Numbered from the stretch's first letter, positions 52,019 through 62,814 are shown. The stretch is 64,000 nucleotides of DNA from an uncultured Opitutaceae bacterium (GCA_937902925.1 CALFNN010000059.1:1-64000), one strand, 5' to 3'. Numbers and translations: made by a program. Notes: generated from the sequence alone by a model not told the origin.

Positions 52019-53557
52019 ATGCAATTGCTCAATCACTCCAACGCCCGTCGTCGCGCCATGTTTTTCGCGGCCGGGCTGATTGCCGCGGGCAGCCTCGTGT
52101 GGGCGGCGTCCGCGTTGAACGCCAAGTCCGATCACGTCATTCCCGTCCGGGTCGACGACAAGCCGATCGCGGCGATCAACTCGCCGCTCGGCGCGAGCTA
52201 CGCGCCCATCGTGAAGCGCGTCGCGCCCAGTGTCGTCAAGGTGCTGGTGACGGAGCGGGCCAAGAACGTGCCGGCGGCCGACATGTCGCCGTTCCTCGAC
52301 AATCCCGCGTTTCGCGAATTTTTCGGCGACCAGTTCGGCCAGCAGTCGGGCCGTGGCACCATCCGGCAGCCCGCGCAGGAGGGGCTTGGCTCGGGCGTGA
52401 TCGTCAGCGCCGACGGCTATATCCTCACGAACAACCACGTCGTCCACGGCGCGGACATCATCAAGGTCTCGCTCAACGACGGCCGCGAGCTGACCGCGAA
52501 GGTGGTCGGCACCGATCCACAAACCGACCTCGCCGTGATCAAGGTCGACGCGAAGGAACTGCCCGCGGTGACGTTCACCGACAGCGACAAGGTCGAGGTC
52601 GGCGACCGCGTGCTCGCGGTCGGCAACCCGTTCGGCATCGGCCAGACGGTGACGAGCGGAATGGTCAGCGGTCTTGGGCGCGCGACGCTCGGGCTCGACT
52701 ATGAGGATTTCATCCAGACCGACGCCGCCATCAATCCAGGCAATTCGGGCGGCGCGCTGGTCGACGCCGACGGCCGCCTCGTGGGCATCAACACGGCGAT
52801 CCTCAGCCGCAGCGGCGGGTCCCAGGGCATCGGATTCGCGATTCCCGCGAACCTGGCGCGCAACGTCATGGACCAGCTCGTCACGAGCGGGAAAGTCGTG
52901 CGCGGTTATCTCGGCGTCTCGATCCAGGACGTGACGCCCGCGCTGGCGGACCAGTTCAATCTCGAGACCCACGAGGGGGCGCTGGTGGCCGAGGTCGTGC
53001 CGAACGGCCCGGCGGCCAAGGCCGGGCTCAAGGATGGCGACGTGATCAAGAATTTCGACGGCAAGGCCGTGACCGATGCGCGGCATCTGAAACTGACGGT
53101 GGCGACGATCGCGCCGGGCGCGAAGGTGCCCGCCGAGGTGTTGCGCGACGGCCAGACCGTGACGGTCGACCTGAAAATCGGCGAGCGCCCCGGCGAACGC
53201 ACGCTCGCCCGCGGCGACCGCGACGACGGCGCGGCTTCGCCCGACGACGACACCGGCACGCTCAACGGCGTCGGCGTCGGCGATCTCGATACGCAAGCCC
53301 GGAGCGAGTTCGACGTGCCCGGCCGGGTGCGGGGCGCGCTCGTGACGAGCGTCGATCCCTCCTCGGCCGCGGCGGCGGCCGGCCTGCAGCCGGGCGACGT
53401 GATCCAGGAAATCAACCATCATCCGGTCAAAAACGCCGACGATGCGGTGAAACTCACCGAGAAGACGGATTCGAAGAAGACGCTCGTGCGGGTCTGGAGC
53501 CAGAACGGCTCCCACTTCGTGGTGGTCGACGAGACCGGATCGGAAAAGGCGTCGTGA
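52019..53557 (+). CDS. periplasmic Do-like serine protease (DegP/DegQ family)
   Basis: This 512-residue protease-chaperone starts at the ATG at 52019 with a signal/anchor segment (FFAAGLIAAGSLVWAASAL). The catalytic triad is visible: His in TNNHVVHGAD, Asp in TDLAVIKVD, and Ser in NPGNSGGALVD. Two PDZ domains follow, from about residue 300 (GYLGVSIQDVTPALADQF, GPAAKAGLKDGDVI) and about residue 410 (VRGALVTSVDPSSAAAAAGLQPGDVI). It degrades or refolds damaged envelope proteins. A strong intrinsic terminator follows at 53593. Confidence 0.94.
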   Translation: MQLLNHSNARRRAMFFAAGLIAAGSLVWAASALNAKSDHVIPVRVDDKPIAAINSPLGASYAPIVKRVAPSVVKVLVTERAKNVPAADMSPFLDNPAFREFFGDQFGQQSGRGTIRQPAQEGLGSGVIVSADGYILTNNHVVHGADIIKVSLNDGRELTAKVVGTDPQTDLAVIKVDAKELPAVTFTDSDKVEVGDRVLAVGNPFGIGQTVTSGMVSGLGRATLGLDYEDFIQTDAAINPGNSGGALVDADGRLVGINTAILSRSGGSQGIGFAIPANLARNVMDQLVTSGKVVRGYLGVSIQDVTPALADQFNLETHEGALVAEVVPNGPAAKAGLKDGDVIKNFDGKAVTDARHLKLTVATIAPGAKVPAEVLRDGQTVTVDLKIGERPGERTLARGDRDDGAASPDDDTGTLNGVGVGDLDTQARSEFDVPGRVRGALVTSVDPSSAAAAAGLQPGDVIQEINHHPVKNADDAVKLTEKTDSKKTLVRVWSQNGSHFVVVDETGSEKAS

Positions 53558-53592
53558 TCCCTTTGGGGTAGGTTATTGTTGTAGTGTTGTGC

Positions 53593-53628
53593 AAAGCTCC
53601 GGGCGGCGGCGCCCGGAGCTTTTTTTTC
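53593..53628 (+). terminator. intrinsic terminator after the protease gene
   Basis: The 12-base arms AAAGCTCCGGGC and GCCCGGAGCTTT are exact complements around a GGCGGC loop, followed directly by a run of nine T (including the arm). This is the clearest rho-independent terminator in the window. The rest of the 218-base gap to the response regulator holds its promoter, which I cannot pin down. Confidence 0.92.
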
Positions 53629-53775
53629 GAAACCAGTTTCACCGACGAACAATGAAGCCCGGCGGTGGCGATTTCAGCGGTCCGCGGGCCGGGCCCGACC
53701 GTCAGGCCCCGAGCGCTGCGGGCGCCAAATAGGACTTTCGTGTTCCGGCCGGCTGTTGCAGTCTCCCTTCTTTCC

Positions 53776-54447
53776 ATGCGCGTGCTCGTAGTCGAAGACG
53801 ACGCCAAGATCGCCTCCTTCGTGGTCAAGGGCCTGAAGCAGGAAGGCTATGCCGTGGACCACGCGCCCGACGGTGACACCGGCCTGGCACTCGCGGACTC
53901 GACGACCTACGACGCAGCCGTCGTCGATGTGATGCTGCCGGGGCTCGACGGCCTGAGCCTCGTGCGCCGGATGCGCGCGGCGCGCGCCGCGTTGCCGGTG
54001 CTCTTCCTGAGCGCACGCGCGAGCGTGGAGGACCGCGTGAAGGGCCTGCAGGCGGGCGGCGACGACTATCTCACGAAGCCGTTCGCGTTCGCGGAGCTTT
54101 CGGCGCGGTTGCAGGCGCTCATCCGCCGCGCGAGCCGCGTGCCCGAGGCCACGAAGCTCGCGGCGGCCGACGTGGCGCTCGATCTCGTGGCGCGCACCGT
54201 GACCGTGGCGGGCCGGCTGGTGGAACTGCAGCCGCGGGAGTTCGCGTTGCTCGAATTCCTGCTGCGGCATCCGGGCCGGCCGGTCACCAAGACGATGATC
54301 CTCGAACACGTGTGGGACTACAGCTTCGACCCGCAAACCAACGTCGTGGACGTGCTGATGTCGCGACTGCGCAGCAAGATCGACCCGGAGAAAACGCGCA
54401 TCGAAACGCTGCGCGGCGTCGGCTATGTCTTCAAAAGCACCGTTTGA
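53776..54447 (+). CDS. OmpR-family response regulator
   Basis: This 223-residue regulator has a receiver domain with EDD acidic patch (residues 7-9), phosphorylated Asp in VVDVML (D51), Ser in FLSAR, and K101 in YLTKPF. A winged-helix output domain (about 125-223) carries LQPREFALLEFLLRHPGRPVTKTMILEHVW and a C-terminal SRLRSKIDPEK...RGVGYVF. The start is the ATG at 53776. It overlaps the kinase gene by 23 bases. It resembles CusR/CopR-type regulators and lies beside a metal efflux cluster, which is its likely target; this is inferred. Confidence 0.95.
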   Translation: MRVLVVEDDAKIASFVVKGLKQEGYAVDHAPDGDTGLALADSTTYDAAVVDVMLPGLDGLSLVRRMRAARAALPVLFLSARASVEDRVKGLQAGGDDYLTKPFAFAELSARLQALIRRASRVPEATKLAAADVALDLVARTVTVAGRLVELQPREFALLEFLLRHPGRPVTKTMILEHVWDYSFDPQTNVVDVLMSRLRSKIDPEKTRIETLRGVGYVFKSTV

Positions 54448-55879
54448 CCGGATCCGGCGCTCGCTGGCGCTGCGGCTGAGCCTGTGGTTCGCGGCGCTGT
54501 TCGCGATCGGCTTCGGCGCGATCTTCGCGTTTCTCTACTGGACGCTGGGGCGGCAGCTCGAGGCGCGCGACTACGAGGCGCTGCAACTGCGGCTGGAGCA
54601 GTATGCGGACATCTACGAGGCGAGCGGCTTGCAGGGATTGCGCGAGCGCGTCGCGGAGGACAGCCAGGGGCCGCACGTGCGGTCGTTGTTCATCCGGCTC
54701 GTCAGCCCCGGTGGCGACTCGGTGTGGGGCAAGATTCCCCCCGACTGGATCGAGTCGGACGTGCAGCACGTCGCCGTGCCTTTCGGCTGGGTCGAACAAC
54801 GCAACTACCGGCTGCGGGTGCCGCGCGATGCGGAGCAGGATCTGACGGTGGTGTCGCGAGCACTGGCCGACGGCGATCTACTCCAGGTGGGCCGCAGCAC
54901 CGACAGTCGCGCGGTGCTGCTGGCCCCGTTGCGGCGGACGTTCCTGTGGGTCGGCGGGGCGGTGGTGGTGATCGGGTTCGGCGCGGGGCTGTTGACCGCG
55001 CGGCGGGCGACGCGGCCGTTGCACGACGTCGTGACGACGGCGCGGCGAATCATCGCGACCGGCGCCCTCGACGCCCGCGTGCCGGCGCCGCGCCGCGAGG
55101 ACGACGTGGCCGAGTTGGTGCGGGCGTTCAACACCGTGCTCGACAAGAACGCGGGCCTGGTGCGGGCGATGCGCGAGGCGCTGGACAACGTGGCGCACGA
55201 CCTGCGGACGCCGCTCACGCGGCTGCGCGGCACGGCGGAACTGGCGCTGCAGCCCGCGGGGGGCGCGGCGGCGCAGGCGGAAGCGCTGGGCGATTGCGTG
55301 GAGCAGGTTGACGACGTGTTGAAGCTGCTGCGTGCGCTGATGGAAATCTCGGAGGCGGAGGCCGGCATGATGAAACTCGAGAGGACGGGATGCGACCTGG
55401 GCGCGATCGCGCGCGACGCGGTCGAGCTTTATGGCGAGGTGGCCGAGGCGAAACCGGTCACGCTGGTGACGGAGATCGCCGGCGCGGTGCCGGTGATGGC
55501 GGACGCGACGCGGCTGCGGCAGGCGATCGCCAATCTCATCGACAACGCCGTGAAATACACGCCGGCCGGCGGGCACGCGGCGGTGCGCGTCGCGGTGGAC
55601 GGCGAGGACGCGTTGTTGACGGTGAGCGACACGGGACCGGGTGTGCCGGTCGCGGAGCAGCCGCGGGTGTGGGAGCGTCTCTATCGCGGCGACGCGAGCC
55701 GTTCGCAGCACGGCCTTGGCCTCGGCTTGAGTCTCGTGCGCGTCATCGTCGAGGCGCACGGCGGGCGGGTCGCGCAGCGGAACGCGCCGGAAGGCGGGGC
55801 GGTGTTCGAGATGCGGTTGCCCCTGACCGAAGCCAGGGCCGGCGTGGCGGCGGAGACGGAGGCGCGGCGGGTTATCTGA
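54425..55879 (+). CDS. sensor histidine kinase
   Basis: This is a 484-residue membrane kinase. One membrane helix lies at about 16-40 (SLWFAALFAIGFGAIFAFLYW), then a periplasmic sensor region (about 45-165), a second helix (FLWVGGAVVVIGFGAGLL) and HAMP. The phospho-acceptor His is in NVAHDLRTPLTRLRG (about 257). The ATPase has N box NLIDNAVKYTPAGG, DTGPGVP and GLGLGLSLV. The sensor architecture fits the heavy-metal-sensing kinase class (CusS/IrlS-like). It overlaps the regulator gene and is convergent with the metal ATPase gene, 12 bases apart. Confidence 0.93.
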   Translation: MSSKAPFDRIRRSLALRLSLWFAALFAIGFGAIFAFLYWTLGRQLEARDYEALQLRLEQYADIYEASGLQGLRERVAEDSQGPHVRSLFIRLVSPGGDSVWGKIPPDWIESDVQHVAVPFGWVEQRNYRLRVPRDAEQDLTVVSRALADGDLLQVGRSTDSRAVLLAPLRRTFLWVGGAVVVIGFGAGLLTARRATRPLHDVVTTARRIIATGALDARVPAPRREDDVAELVRAFNTVLDKNAGLVRAMREALDNVAHDLRTPLTRLRGTAELALQPAGGAAAQAEALGDCVEQVDDVLKLLRALMEISEAEAGMMKLERTGCDLGAIARDAVELYGEVAEAKPVTLVTEIAGAVPVMADATRLRQAIANLIDNAVKYTPAGGHAAVRVAVDGEDALLTVSDTGPGVPVAEQPRVWERLYRGDASRSQHGLGLGLSLVRVIVEAHGGRVAQRNAPEGGAVFEMRLPLTEARAGVAAETEARRVI

Positions 55880-55891
55880 CCGAGCCGGCGT

Positions 55892-57931
55892 TCATAATCG
55901 CACGCGGCGGAGGCGGAGGGCGTTGGTCACGACGGTGATCGAGCTGAGGCTCATCGCGGCGCCGGCGAACATCGGGTTGAGCAGCCAGCCGAAGAGCGGA
56001 AAAAATGCGCCGGCGGCGAGGGGGAGGCCGAGGCTGTTGTAGGCGAAAGCCCAAAAGAGGTTTTGCCTGATGTTGCGGAGCACGGCGCGGCTGAGGTGGA
56101 CGGCGCGGACGAGGGCGGTGAGATCGCCCTGCACGAGGACCAGGCCGGCGCTGTGCAGCGCGACGTCGGTGCCGGTGCCCATCGCGATGCCGACGTCGGC
56201 GGCGGCGAGGGCCGGGGCGTCGTTGAGGCCGTCGCCGGCAAAGACGACGCGCTCGCCGCGCGACTGGTGCGCGCGGACAAGTTCCTGTTTGCGGGCGGGG
56301 GTGACGTCGGCGTGGAAGCCGTCGAGGCCGAGTTGGCCGGCGACGACCTGCGCCGTGGCGGTGCGGTCGCCGGTGACCATGAAGACGCGAAGGCCGAGGC
56401 GGCGGAGTTCGACGATGGCGGCGGGCGTGGTGGACTTGATTTCATCCGCGAGTGCAAGCGTGCCGGCGGGATGGCGGTCGACGGTGACGGAAACGAGAGT
56501 GGCGTTCGGATGCGCCGGGAGAGCCGTGCCGGCCGGGGCGCGGGTGATCGCGACCAAGCGGCCGTCGACGCGGGCGCTGACGCCAGCGCCGGGTTCGGCG
56601 GTGAAGTCGGCGGCGGGGAGAAGGGCGAGACCGCGCTGCTGCGCGGCGGCGACGATGGCGCGGGCGAGCGGGTGCTCGCTGGAGGATTCGGCGGACGCGG
56701 CGAGAAGGAGCAAATCGCCGGCGGAGATTTTACCGGCTGGCTCGATGGCCACGACTTGGGGCCGGCCTTGCGTGAGGGTGCCGGTTTTGTCGATGAGGAG
56801 GGTGGTGGCGGAGCAGAGGCGTTCGAGGGCGGCGGCGTCTTTCACGAGCACGCCGGACTGGGCGCCGCGCCCGATGCCGGTGACGAGCGAGACGGGCGTC
56901 GCGAGGCCGAGCGCGCACGGGCAGGCGATGATGAGCACGGAAACGGCGTTGATGAGGCCGAAAAGCCATCCGCGTTCGGGGGCGAACAGCGTCCACGAAA
57001 AAAAAGTGATCGCAGCCAAGACGAAAACCGCCGGCGTGAACCACGCCGAGACGCGGTCGGCAAGCCGGGCGATCGGAGCCTCGCTCTCGGTGGCCTGCTC
57101 GACGAGCCGGACGATCTGCGCGAGCAGCGTGCCGGCGCCGACGCGCTCGGCGCGAAAGACGAAGGAGCCGGTGGTGTTGAGCGTGCCGGCGTTGACCTTG
57201 TCGCCGGATTTTTTCGCGACGGGCAGCGGTTCGCCCGTCAGCATCGACTCGTCGATCTCGGCGGCGCCGTCGAGGAGCGTGCCGTCGACGGGAAGATTCT
57301 CGCCCGGGCGCACGCGCAGCGAATCGCCGGGATGCACGCCGGCGACCGGGACGTCCTCCTCGGCGCCGTCGGGGCGGACGCGGTGGGCGATCCTCGGTGC
57401 AAGATGCATCAGCGCGCGAATGGCGAGATCGGTGCGGGCATGGGCGCGCTGCTCGAGAATCTGGCCGAGGAGCACGACGGTCGTGATGAAGGCGGCGCCC
57501 TCGAAATAGAGCGGCAGGCCGTGCTCGCCGCGATAGGCGGCGGGAAAGGACGGGCCGAACAGCACGACGGCGGCGCTGTAGAAATACGCGGCGCCGGTGC
57601 CGGTGACCGTGAGCGTGAACATGTTGGGGTCGCGCTCGCGGATCGATTTCCACCAGCGGCGGATGAACGGCGCACCGCTCCAGAAAAACACGGGCGTGGT
57701 CAATCCGAGCTGGAGCCAGCCGTCGAACCCGGGCGCCCACGCGTGGAACGCATGCGGCCGGAGCATGCCGCCCATCGAGAGGACGAGCAGCGGGAGCGTG
57801 AGGACGAGCGCGACGTAGAATTTCGGGCGCAGGTAACGCTCGTGCGGCAGGCCCATGTAGACGGCGTCGTCGGGCGCGGGCGGCGCGGCGGACGCCGGTG
57901 GCGCAATGGCGTGGCGGGGAGAGGCGGGCAT
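55892..57931 (-). CDS. copA: copper/silver-exporting P1B-type ATPase without N-terminal metal domain
   Basis: This 679-residue cation pump has [11 protein letters not shown] (actuator), the transport motif [17 protein letters not shown], phosphorylation site [19 protein letters not shown] (HP motif) and [15 protein letters not shown]. The first membrane helices begin near [14 protein letters not shown] (about 37). No CxxC heavy-metal-associated domain precedes them; the N-terminus is only about 35 residues rich in Pro and Ala. The ATG at 57931 overlaps the RND gene stop by one base, so translation is coupled. It moves Cu+ or Ag+ from the cytoplasm and complements the periplasm-clearing RND pump. 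Confidence 0.93.
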   Translation of the reverse strand: MPASPRHAIAPPASAAPPAPDDAVYMGLPHERYLRPKFYVALVLTLPLLVLSMGGMLRPHAFHAWAPGFDGWLQLGLTTPVFFWSGAPFIRRWWKSIRERDPNMFTLTVTGTGAAYFYSAAVVLFGPSFPAAYRGEHGLPLYFEGAAFITTVVLLGQILEQRAHARTDLAIRALMHLAPRIAHRVRPDGAEEDVPVAGVHPGDSLRVRPGENLPVDGTLLDGAAEIDESMLTGEPLPVAKKSGDKVNAGTLNTTGSFVFRAERVGAGTLLAQIVRLVEQATESEAPIARLADRVSAWFTPAVFVLAAITFFSWTLFAPERGWLFGLINAVSVLIIACPCALGLATPVSLVTGIGRGAQSGVLVKDAAALERLCSATTLLIDKTGTLTQGRPQVVAIEPAGKISAGDLLLLAASAESSSEHPLARAIVAAAQQRGLALLPAADFTAEPGAGVSARVDGRLVAITRAPAGTALPAHPNATLVSVTVDRHPAGTLALADEIKSTTPAAIVELRRLGLRVFMVTGDRTATAQVVAGQLGLDGFHADVTPARKQELVRAHQSRGERVVFAGDGLNDAPALAAADVGIAMGTGTDVALHSAGLVLVQGDLTALVRAVHLSRAVLRNIRQNLFWAFAYNSLGLPLAAGAFFPLFGWLLNPMFAGAAMSLSSITVVTNALRLRRVRL

Positions 57932-60900
57932 CACGAAGTTGCGGGGGCGAGATGGCGCTCGCGCAGCCAGGTGAAGATGACGGGCGTGACGACCAGGATG
58001 TGGACGAGCGATGACAACATCCCGCCGACGACCGGGGCGGCGAGCGGCTGCATCACCTCGACCCCGGTGCGTGTGCTCCAAAAAATCGGAAGCAGGCCGG
58101 CGATGGCGGTGGCGACCGTCATGACCTTGGGGCGCAGGCGGAGCCGGGCGCCGCGTTTGACCGCGGCGAGGAGTTCGGCGCGAGTGAGGGCGGGCGTGTC
58201 CGACTGCGGCCCGCCCGGAGGTCGGGCCCTGCCTTTTTCCGCAACCGCCTTCTTCACGGATTCCTCGAGGTAAACGACCATCACGACGCCGGTCTGGATG
58301 GCGGTGCCGAAGAGCGCGATGTAGCCGACCCAGACCGCGACGCTGAAATTGAACCCCATGAACCACTGCAGCAGCACGCCGCCGGTCAGGGCGAACGGCA
58401 CGGCGAGAATCACGTGGGCCGCCTCGGCGGCGGAATGGAATGTCATCGTGAGGATCACGAAGATGATCAACAGGACGGCCGGCATGATGAGCACGAGCGT
58501 CTGGCGGGCACGGAGCTGGTTCTCGTATTGGCCGGAATACTCGATGGTCATGCCGGGGGGCAGGGCAACCTGCCGGGTTACTCTGGCGCGGACCTCATCG
58601 ACGAAGGAGCCGAGGTCGCGGCCGGTGACGTTGGTCTGAACGAAAACGCGGAGCCGGCCGTTTTCGCTGGCGATCTCGCTCGGGCCGACAACGCGCTGCA
58701 CGCTGGCGACCTGGCCGAGCGGAACGAACTGGCCGTCGGGCAGCGCGACGGGGAGTGCGGTGAGACGGTCGAGGTCCTCACGGTCGGCGCGCTCGAAGCG
58801 CACCTGCACCGGCCAGCGTTCGCGGCCCTGGATGGTGGTGGTGGCGGTCGTGCCGCCGAGACCGGTCTCGGCGACGGCGAGGACGGCTTCGACGTTGAGG
58901 CCGTAGCGCGCGAGGGCGGTGCGGTCGGCGGTGATTTCGAGATAGGGCTTGGCCTGGATGCGCGAGGGCGCGACGCCCGTGGCGCCGGGAATTTTTTCAA
59001 CGACGGCGGCGACCTCGAAGGCCTTTTGCTGGAGCGCGTCGAGGTCGTTGCCGAAAATCTTGATGCCGAGCTGGGCGCGAATGCCGGTCGAGAGCATGAG
59101 GATCCGGTTCTCGATCGGCTGGAGGAAGCCGGGCACGTAGCCGGGGATCTGCGTGAGCTTCGCGGTGAGCTCGGCGATGAGCTTGTCCTTGGTCAGGCCG
59201 GGGCGCCACTCGGCCGGCGGCTTCAGCATGATGGTCGTCTCGATCATCTCGGTCGGGGCGGGATCGGTGGCGGTGTCGAAGCGGCCGAGTTTGCCGGCAA
59301 CCGAGACGACCTCGGGCGTGTCGCGGATCGTGCGGTCCTGCCACGCCATGATGCGCTTCACCTCGGTGAGCGAGGTGCTCGGGAGGAGCACGGGCATGAA
59401 CAGGAGCGAGCCCTCTTGGAGCGTAGGCATGAATTCGGAGCCGAACCCCCGCGCCCAGCGCGGGGGTTGTGACCTGGGACTTGTGACGTGTGACAAGACC
59501 CAGTCGGGCAGGCCGAAGGCGAGGAGGGCGCAGAAGGCGAGGAGCGCGGCGGCGAGGCCGAGGACGGTCTTGCGGCAGCGGAGCGCCCAGTCGAGGACCG
59601 GGTCGTAGATCGCGAGGAGCGCGCGCATGACCCAGTTGCGGTCCTCGGAATGGAACGGGCCGCGGACGAGCAGCGTGCAGAGCACGGGCACGAGCGTGAC
59701 GGCGAAAACGGTCGCGCCGATCATCGCGAAGGTTTTCGTCCACGCGAGCGGGTGGAAGAGTTTTCCCTCCTGGCCGGTGAGCTGGAAGATCGGCACGAAG
59801 GCGAGGATGATGATGCCCATCGCGAAGAAGATCGGGCGGCCGACCTGTTGCGAGGCGGTGAGGGTGACCTGCCACGTTTCGTCGCGCGTCAGGGCGCGGC
59901 CGAGGCGCTGTTCCTCGAGTTCACAGTGGCGGATGACATTTTCCGTCATGACAATCGCCGCATCGACCAGCACGCCGATGGCGATGGCGATGCCGGTGAG
60001 CGACATGATGTGCGACTGGATGCCGAACTGCTTCATCAAAATGAAGGCGACGAGGATCGAGGCGGGCAGCGGGAGTGTGACGATGAGGATGCTGCGGAAA
60101 TGGAAGAGAAAGATGACGTGCGTCAGCGTCACGAGGATGACGGCCTCCCAGAGGGTGTGCTTGAGCGTGTCGATGGCGCGTGAGATGAGGTCACTGCGAT
60201 CGTAGAATGGCACGACGCTGACGCCGGGCGGGAGGCCGGCGGAAATCTCCGCGAGCCTGGCCTTCACATCCTGAATGACCCGGTAGGCGTTTTCGCCCGA
60301 GCGCATGACGACGGCGCCGCCGACGACCTCATGGCCGTCGACATCGAGGACGCCGCGGCGGTAGTCGCCGCCGATCTGGACGGTGGCGACGTCGCGCACG
60401 TAGACGGGGGCGCCGTCGCGCATCGTCAGGGCGACATTCTCGATGTCGCCGATGGAACTGATGAGTCCGCGGCCGCGGACGACGAACTCCATGCCGTTCT
60501 CCTCGACGGTGCGGCCGCCGACGTTGACGTTGTTCCTGGCGAGGGCGCCGAGGATCTGCTCGAGCGACACGCCGTATTGCCGCATGCGGAGCGACGAGAC
60601 CTCGACCTGCCACTGGCGGACGAAGCCGCCGATGCTGGCGACCTCGGCGACGCCGGGCACGGCGGCGAGCTGGTAGCGGACGAAATAATCCTGCAGCGCG
60701 CGGAGCGAGCCGAGGTCGTGCTGACCGGAGGTGTCCTTGAGGTAGTATTGATAAACCCAGCCGAGGCCGGTGGCGTCGGGGCCGAGGCGCGGCGTGACGC
60801 CGGCGGGGAGGACGTTGCCGAGGTAGTTGAGCCGCTCGAGGACGCGGGTGCGGGCGAAGTAGTTGTCGATGTTGTCGTCGAAGATGACCGTGATGAGCGA

Positions 60901-61170
60901 GAATCCGAACATGGACGAGGCGCGGACCGAGCGGACGCCGGCGAGGCCCTGCAGGTTGACGGAGAGCGGATAGGTGACCTGATCCTCGATCTCCTGGGGG
61001 CTGCGTCCGTCCCAGTCGGCGAAGACGATGACCTGGTTTTCGCTGAGGTCGGGGATCGCGTCGATCGGCACGTGCCGCACCGCGAAGATGCCCCACCCGA
61101 AAAGCAGCAGCGTGGCGCAGAGAACGAGGAAGCGGTTCTCGAGCGACCAGCGGATGAGCCGGTTGATCAT
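57931..61170 (-). CDS. cusA: CusA-type heavy-metal RND efflux permease
   Basis: This is a 1079-residue inner-membrane RND pump of the heavy-metal (CzcA/CusA) class. The N-terminus [42 protein letters not shown] and [18 protein letters not shown] is typical of Cu/Ag pumps. [23 protein letters not shown] carries the helix-4 acidic proton relay. [32 protein letters not shown] lies near the C-terminus. Two regions look inserted: about [15 protein letters not shown] just before [12 protein letters not shown], and [10 protein letters not shown] in the loop near 985. Both coincide with palindromic DNA. The operon runs cusB (13 bases upstream), cusA, then copA. No TolC-type outer-membrane gene is in the window. 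Confidence 0.94.
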   Translation of the reverse strand: MINRLIRWSLENRFLVLCATLLLFGWGIFAVRHVPIDAIPDLSENQVIVFADWDGRSPQEIEDQVTYPLSVNLQGLAGVRSVRASSMFGFSLITVIFDDNIDNYFARTRVLERLNYLGNVLPAGVTPRLGPDATGLGWVYQYYLKDTSGQHDLGSLRALQDYFVRYQLAAVPGVAEVASIGGFVRQWQVEVSSLRMRQYGVSLEQILGALARNNVNVGGRTVEENGMEFVVRGRGLISSIGDIENVALTMRDGAPVYVRDVATVQIGGDYRRGVLDVDGHEVVGGAVVMRSGENAYRVIQDVKARLAEISAGLPPGVSVVPFYDRSDLISRAIDTLKHTLWEAVILVTLTHVIFLFHFRSILIVTLPLPASILVAFILMKQFGIQSHIMSLTGIAIAIGVLVDAAIVMTENVIRHCELEEQRLGRALTRDETWQVTLTASQQVGRPIFFAMGIIILAFVPIFQLTGQEGKLFHPLAWTKTFAMIGATVFAVTLVPVLCTLLVRGPFHSEDRNWVMRALLAIYDPVLDWALRCRKTVLGLAAALLAFCALLAFGLPDWVLSHVTSPRSQPPRWARGFGSEFMPTLQEGSLLFMPVLLPSTSLTEVKRIMAWQDRTIRDTPEVVSVAGKLGRFDTATDPAPTEMIETTIMLKPPAEWRPGLTKDKLIAELTAKLTQIPGYVPGFLQPIENRILMLSTGIRAQLGIKIFGNDLDALQQKAFEVAAVVEKIPGATGVAPSRIQAKPYLEITADRTALARYGLNVEAVLAVAETGLGGTTATTTIQGRERWPVQVRFERADREDLDRLTALPVALPDGQFVPLGQVASVQRVVGPSEIASENGRLRVFVQTNVTGRDLGSFVDEVRARVTRQVALPPGMTIEYSGQYENQLRARQTLVLIMPAVLLIIFVILTMTFHSAAEAAHVILAVPFALTGGVLLQWFMGFNFSVAVWVGYIALFGTAIQTGVVMVVYLEESVKKAVAEKGRARPPGGPQSDTPALTRAELLAAVKRGARLRLRPKVMTVATAIAGLLPIFWSTRTGVEVMQPLAAPVVGGMLSSLVHILVVTPVIFTWLRERHLAPATS
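58208..58228. repeat. GC-rich inverted repeat inside cusA
   Basis: GGCCCG and CGGGCC flank CCCGGAGGT in a loop-coding part of cusA (giving RARPPGGP). It resembles the palindromic insertions at 59446-59503 of the same gene and in ftsY. Confidence 0.45.
59446..59503. repeat. two adjacent palindromes inside cusA
   Basis: The first is CCCCCGCGC-CCA-GCGCGGGGG (59446-59466), with exact 9-base arms. The second is CTGGGACTTGT ... ACAAGACCCAG (59474-59503), with one mismatch in 11 and an 8-base centre GACGTGTG. Both are in frame and encode most of the [15 protein letters not shown] segment, which interrupts the conserved stretch before GSEFMP. Confidence 0.7.
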
Positions 61171-61182
61171 GAGAGGAGCGGG

Positions 61183-62814
61183 TCAGCGGACTTCCTCGCC
61201 GCAATCGGCCATGGCGGAACCGAAGAAAGGATTCTTCAACGGCTCGCCGCGCTGGACCCAGCGGCCGGTGTGCGAGACGGGCGACATCGGGCACTGGAAG
61301 ATCTTCAGGCCGAGTTGCGCGCGCTGCGGCTTGACGAGGTCGGCGACGGCGGTGCTCCAGGGCTCGAACGATGTGCGCGCGGACTTGAGGTCGGTGCCGG
61401 GGTCGAGCGCAGGGAGGCTGGGGAAGTTTTTCGCGGCGGCGGCGACCGACGGGAAGATTTTTGCGTAGCGCACGTAGTCGTCGCTGGCGAGCGCATCGGC
61501 GGAATCGATCGCGACGGCCGCGAGGGCGGCGAGAGTGGAAGAGGCGGGGCCGGGAGCCGAGGGCTGAGAGCCGCGAGACATTTCTGCGGAGGTTGACGCT
61601 GGGGTCATGGCGGCGGCCGGGTGCGTGTGGGCGGAGGCTTCGCGGGCGAGCTGGGCCTGGGCGTCGATGAGGAGGGCGCCGTTCGTCACGACGAGATCAC
61701 CCTCGTCGAGGCCGGAGAGGACTTCGACGAGGCTGTCGCCGCGGCGGCCGAGACGGAGCGCGCGCTGTTCGTAGCGGTTGTTGCCCAGATCGACGTAGGC
61801 GACGGGACCGGTGCCATTGTCGAGGACGGCGGAGCGCGGGGCGGCGAGGACGCGCGACACGTCGACCTCGACATGGCCCTCGGCGAGGATGCGGTGCTGC
61901 AGGGTGTGCATCTCGCCGTTCATCCCCGGGTGGGGGTTGGGAATGACGACGCGGACCTTGGCGGTGCGGGTGGTCTCGCTGAAATTCGGGTCGATGAAGT
62001 CGATGGGTGCGCGGATGATCTCGCCGGGAAAGGCGCGGGTCGTGATGTCGACCATCTCGCCGACGCGCAGCCACGGCATGTCCTGCTCGTAGGCGTCGAA
62101 GACGAACCACATCCGGGAGAAGTCGCCGATTTCGAAAAGCTGATCGCTGGTCTGGACGTATTGGCCCTCATAGACGTGTTTCGCGACGACGGTGCCGGAC
62201 ATCGGTGCGCGCACGGTCAGCAGCGCGGTCGGCTGGGTGGTGCGCTCGATCTCGGCGATGTCCGGCGCCGTCAGCCCGAGTTCGAGGAGCCGCTCGCGGG
62301 CGGCGGAACGCTCGGCGGCGGGAAACGCGCCCTCGCCGGCCTTGAGACGCTCCAAGTAGACGCGTTGCGCGGTGAGCAGGTCGGTGCTGTAGATAGTGGC
62401 GAGCGGAGCGTCGGCCTTTACGACCTCGCCGGCGTAGTTGACGAAGAGTTTTTCGATCCGGCCGGGAACGCGCGCGGCGAGGATGCGATGGCGGGTGTCG
62501 TCGTCATCGATCCGGCCGGTGACGCGCAGCGTGCGGGCGAGCGGCTGGCGGGAGACGCGGGTGGTGGCGACGCCGATGGCGGTGACCTGGGAGGCGCCGA
62601 GCGCGACGACGCCCTCGGGGGCAGCCGCGGCACTGGCGGCGTTGATTTCGACGAGATCCATGCCGCAGATCGTGCACTTGCCAAGGTGGTCGGATTGAAT
62701 CCACGGGTGCATGGAGCACTGGTAGACGTGCGAACCGGGCGCGTGGGACGCCGGCTCCGCGGCGGAGAGCGTCCGGAGAAAGAGCAGAAGAGAGAGCAGG
62801 AAAATTTTTTTCAT
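61183..62814 (-). CDS. cusB: CusB-type periplasmic adaptor with terminal metal-binding domains
   Basis: This 543-residue RND adaptor starts at the ATG at 62814 with signal peptide MKKIFLLSLLLFLRTLSA. A heavy-metal-binding domain (HMBD) follows at about 28-55: YQCSMHPWIQSDHLGKCTICGMDLV. The membrane-fusion core comes next (RILAARVPGRIEKLFVNYAGEVVKADAPLATIYS, then LTVRAPMSGTVVAKHVYEGQYV). The C-terminus from about 430 is a DUF3347-like helical domain ending with FQCPMSPVSHTGRWVQRGE and NPFFGSAMADCGEEV. The stretch STSAEMSRGSQPSAPGPA between core and tail is encoded by the repeat shared with the WD40 gene. It links CusA to an outer-membrane channel and delivers Cu/Ag. Confidence 0.94.
   Translation of the reverse strand: MKKIFLLSLLLFLRTLSAAEPASHAPGSHVYQCSMHPWIQSDHLGKCTICGMDLVEINAASAAAAPEGVVALGASQVTAIGVATTRVSRQPLARTLRVTGRIDDDDTRHRILAARVPGRIEKLFVNYAGEVVKADAPLATIYSTDLLTAQRVYLERLKAGEGAFPAAERSAARERLLELGLTAPDIAEIERTTQPTALLTVRAPMSGTVVAKHVYEGQYVQTSDQLFEIGDFSRMWFVFDAYEQDMPWLRVGEMVDITTRAFPGEIIRAPIDFIDPNFSETTRTAKVRVVIPNPHPGMNGEMHTLQHRILAEGHVEVDVSRVLAAPRSAVLDNGTGPVAYVDLGNNRYEQRALRLGRRGDSLVEVLSGLDEGDLVVTNGALLIDAQAQLAREASAHTHPAAAMTPASTSAEMSRGSQPSAPGPASSTLAALAAVAIDSADALASDDYVRYAKIFPSVAAAAKNFPSLPALDPGTDLKSARTSFEPWSTAVADLVKPQRAQLGLKIFQCPMSPVSHTGRWVQRGEPLKNPFFGSAMADCGEEVR
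61559..61571. repeat. repeat fragment inside cusB, shared with the WD40 gene
   Basis: GAGGGCTGAGAGC matches 41899-41911 exactly and, flanked by CCGGGAGCC, encodes SQPSAPG in the linker of cusB in the same frame as in the WD40 gene. Confidence 0.55.

Noticed and set aside
53593-53628. The GCTCCGGGC palindrome as another member of the repeat family
   Set aside because: It has a T-run directly after a perfect stem at the end of a gene, which is the signature of an ordinary intrinsic terminator.
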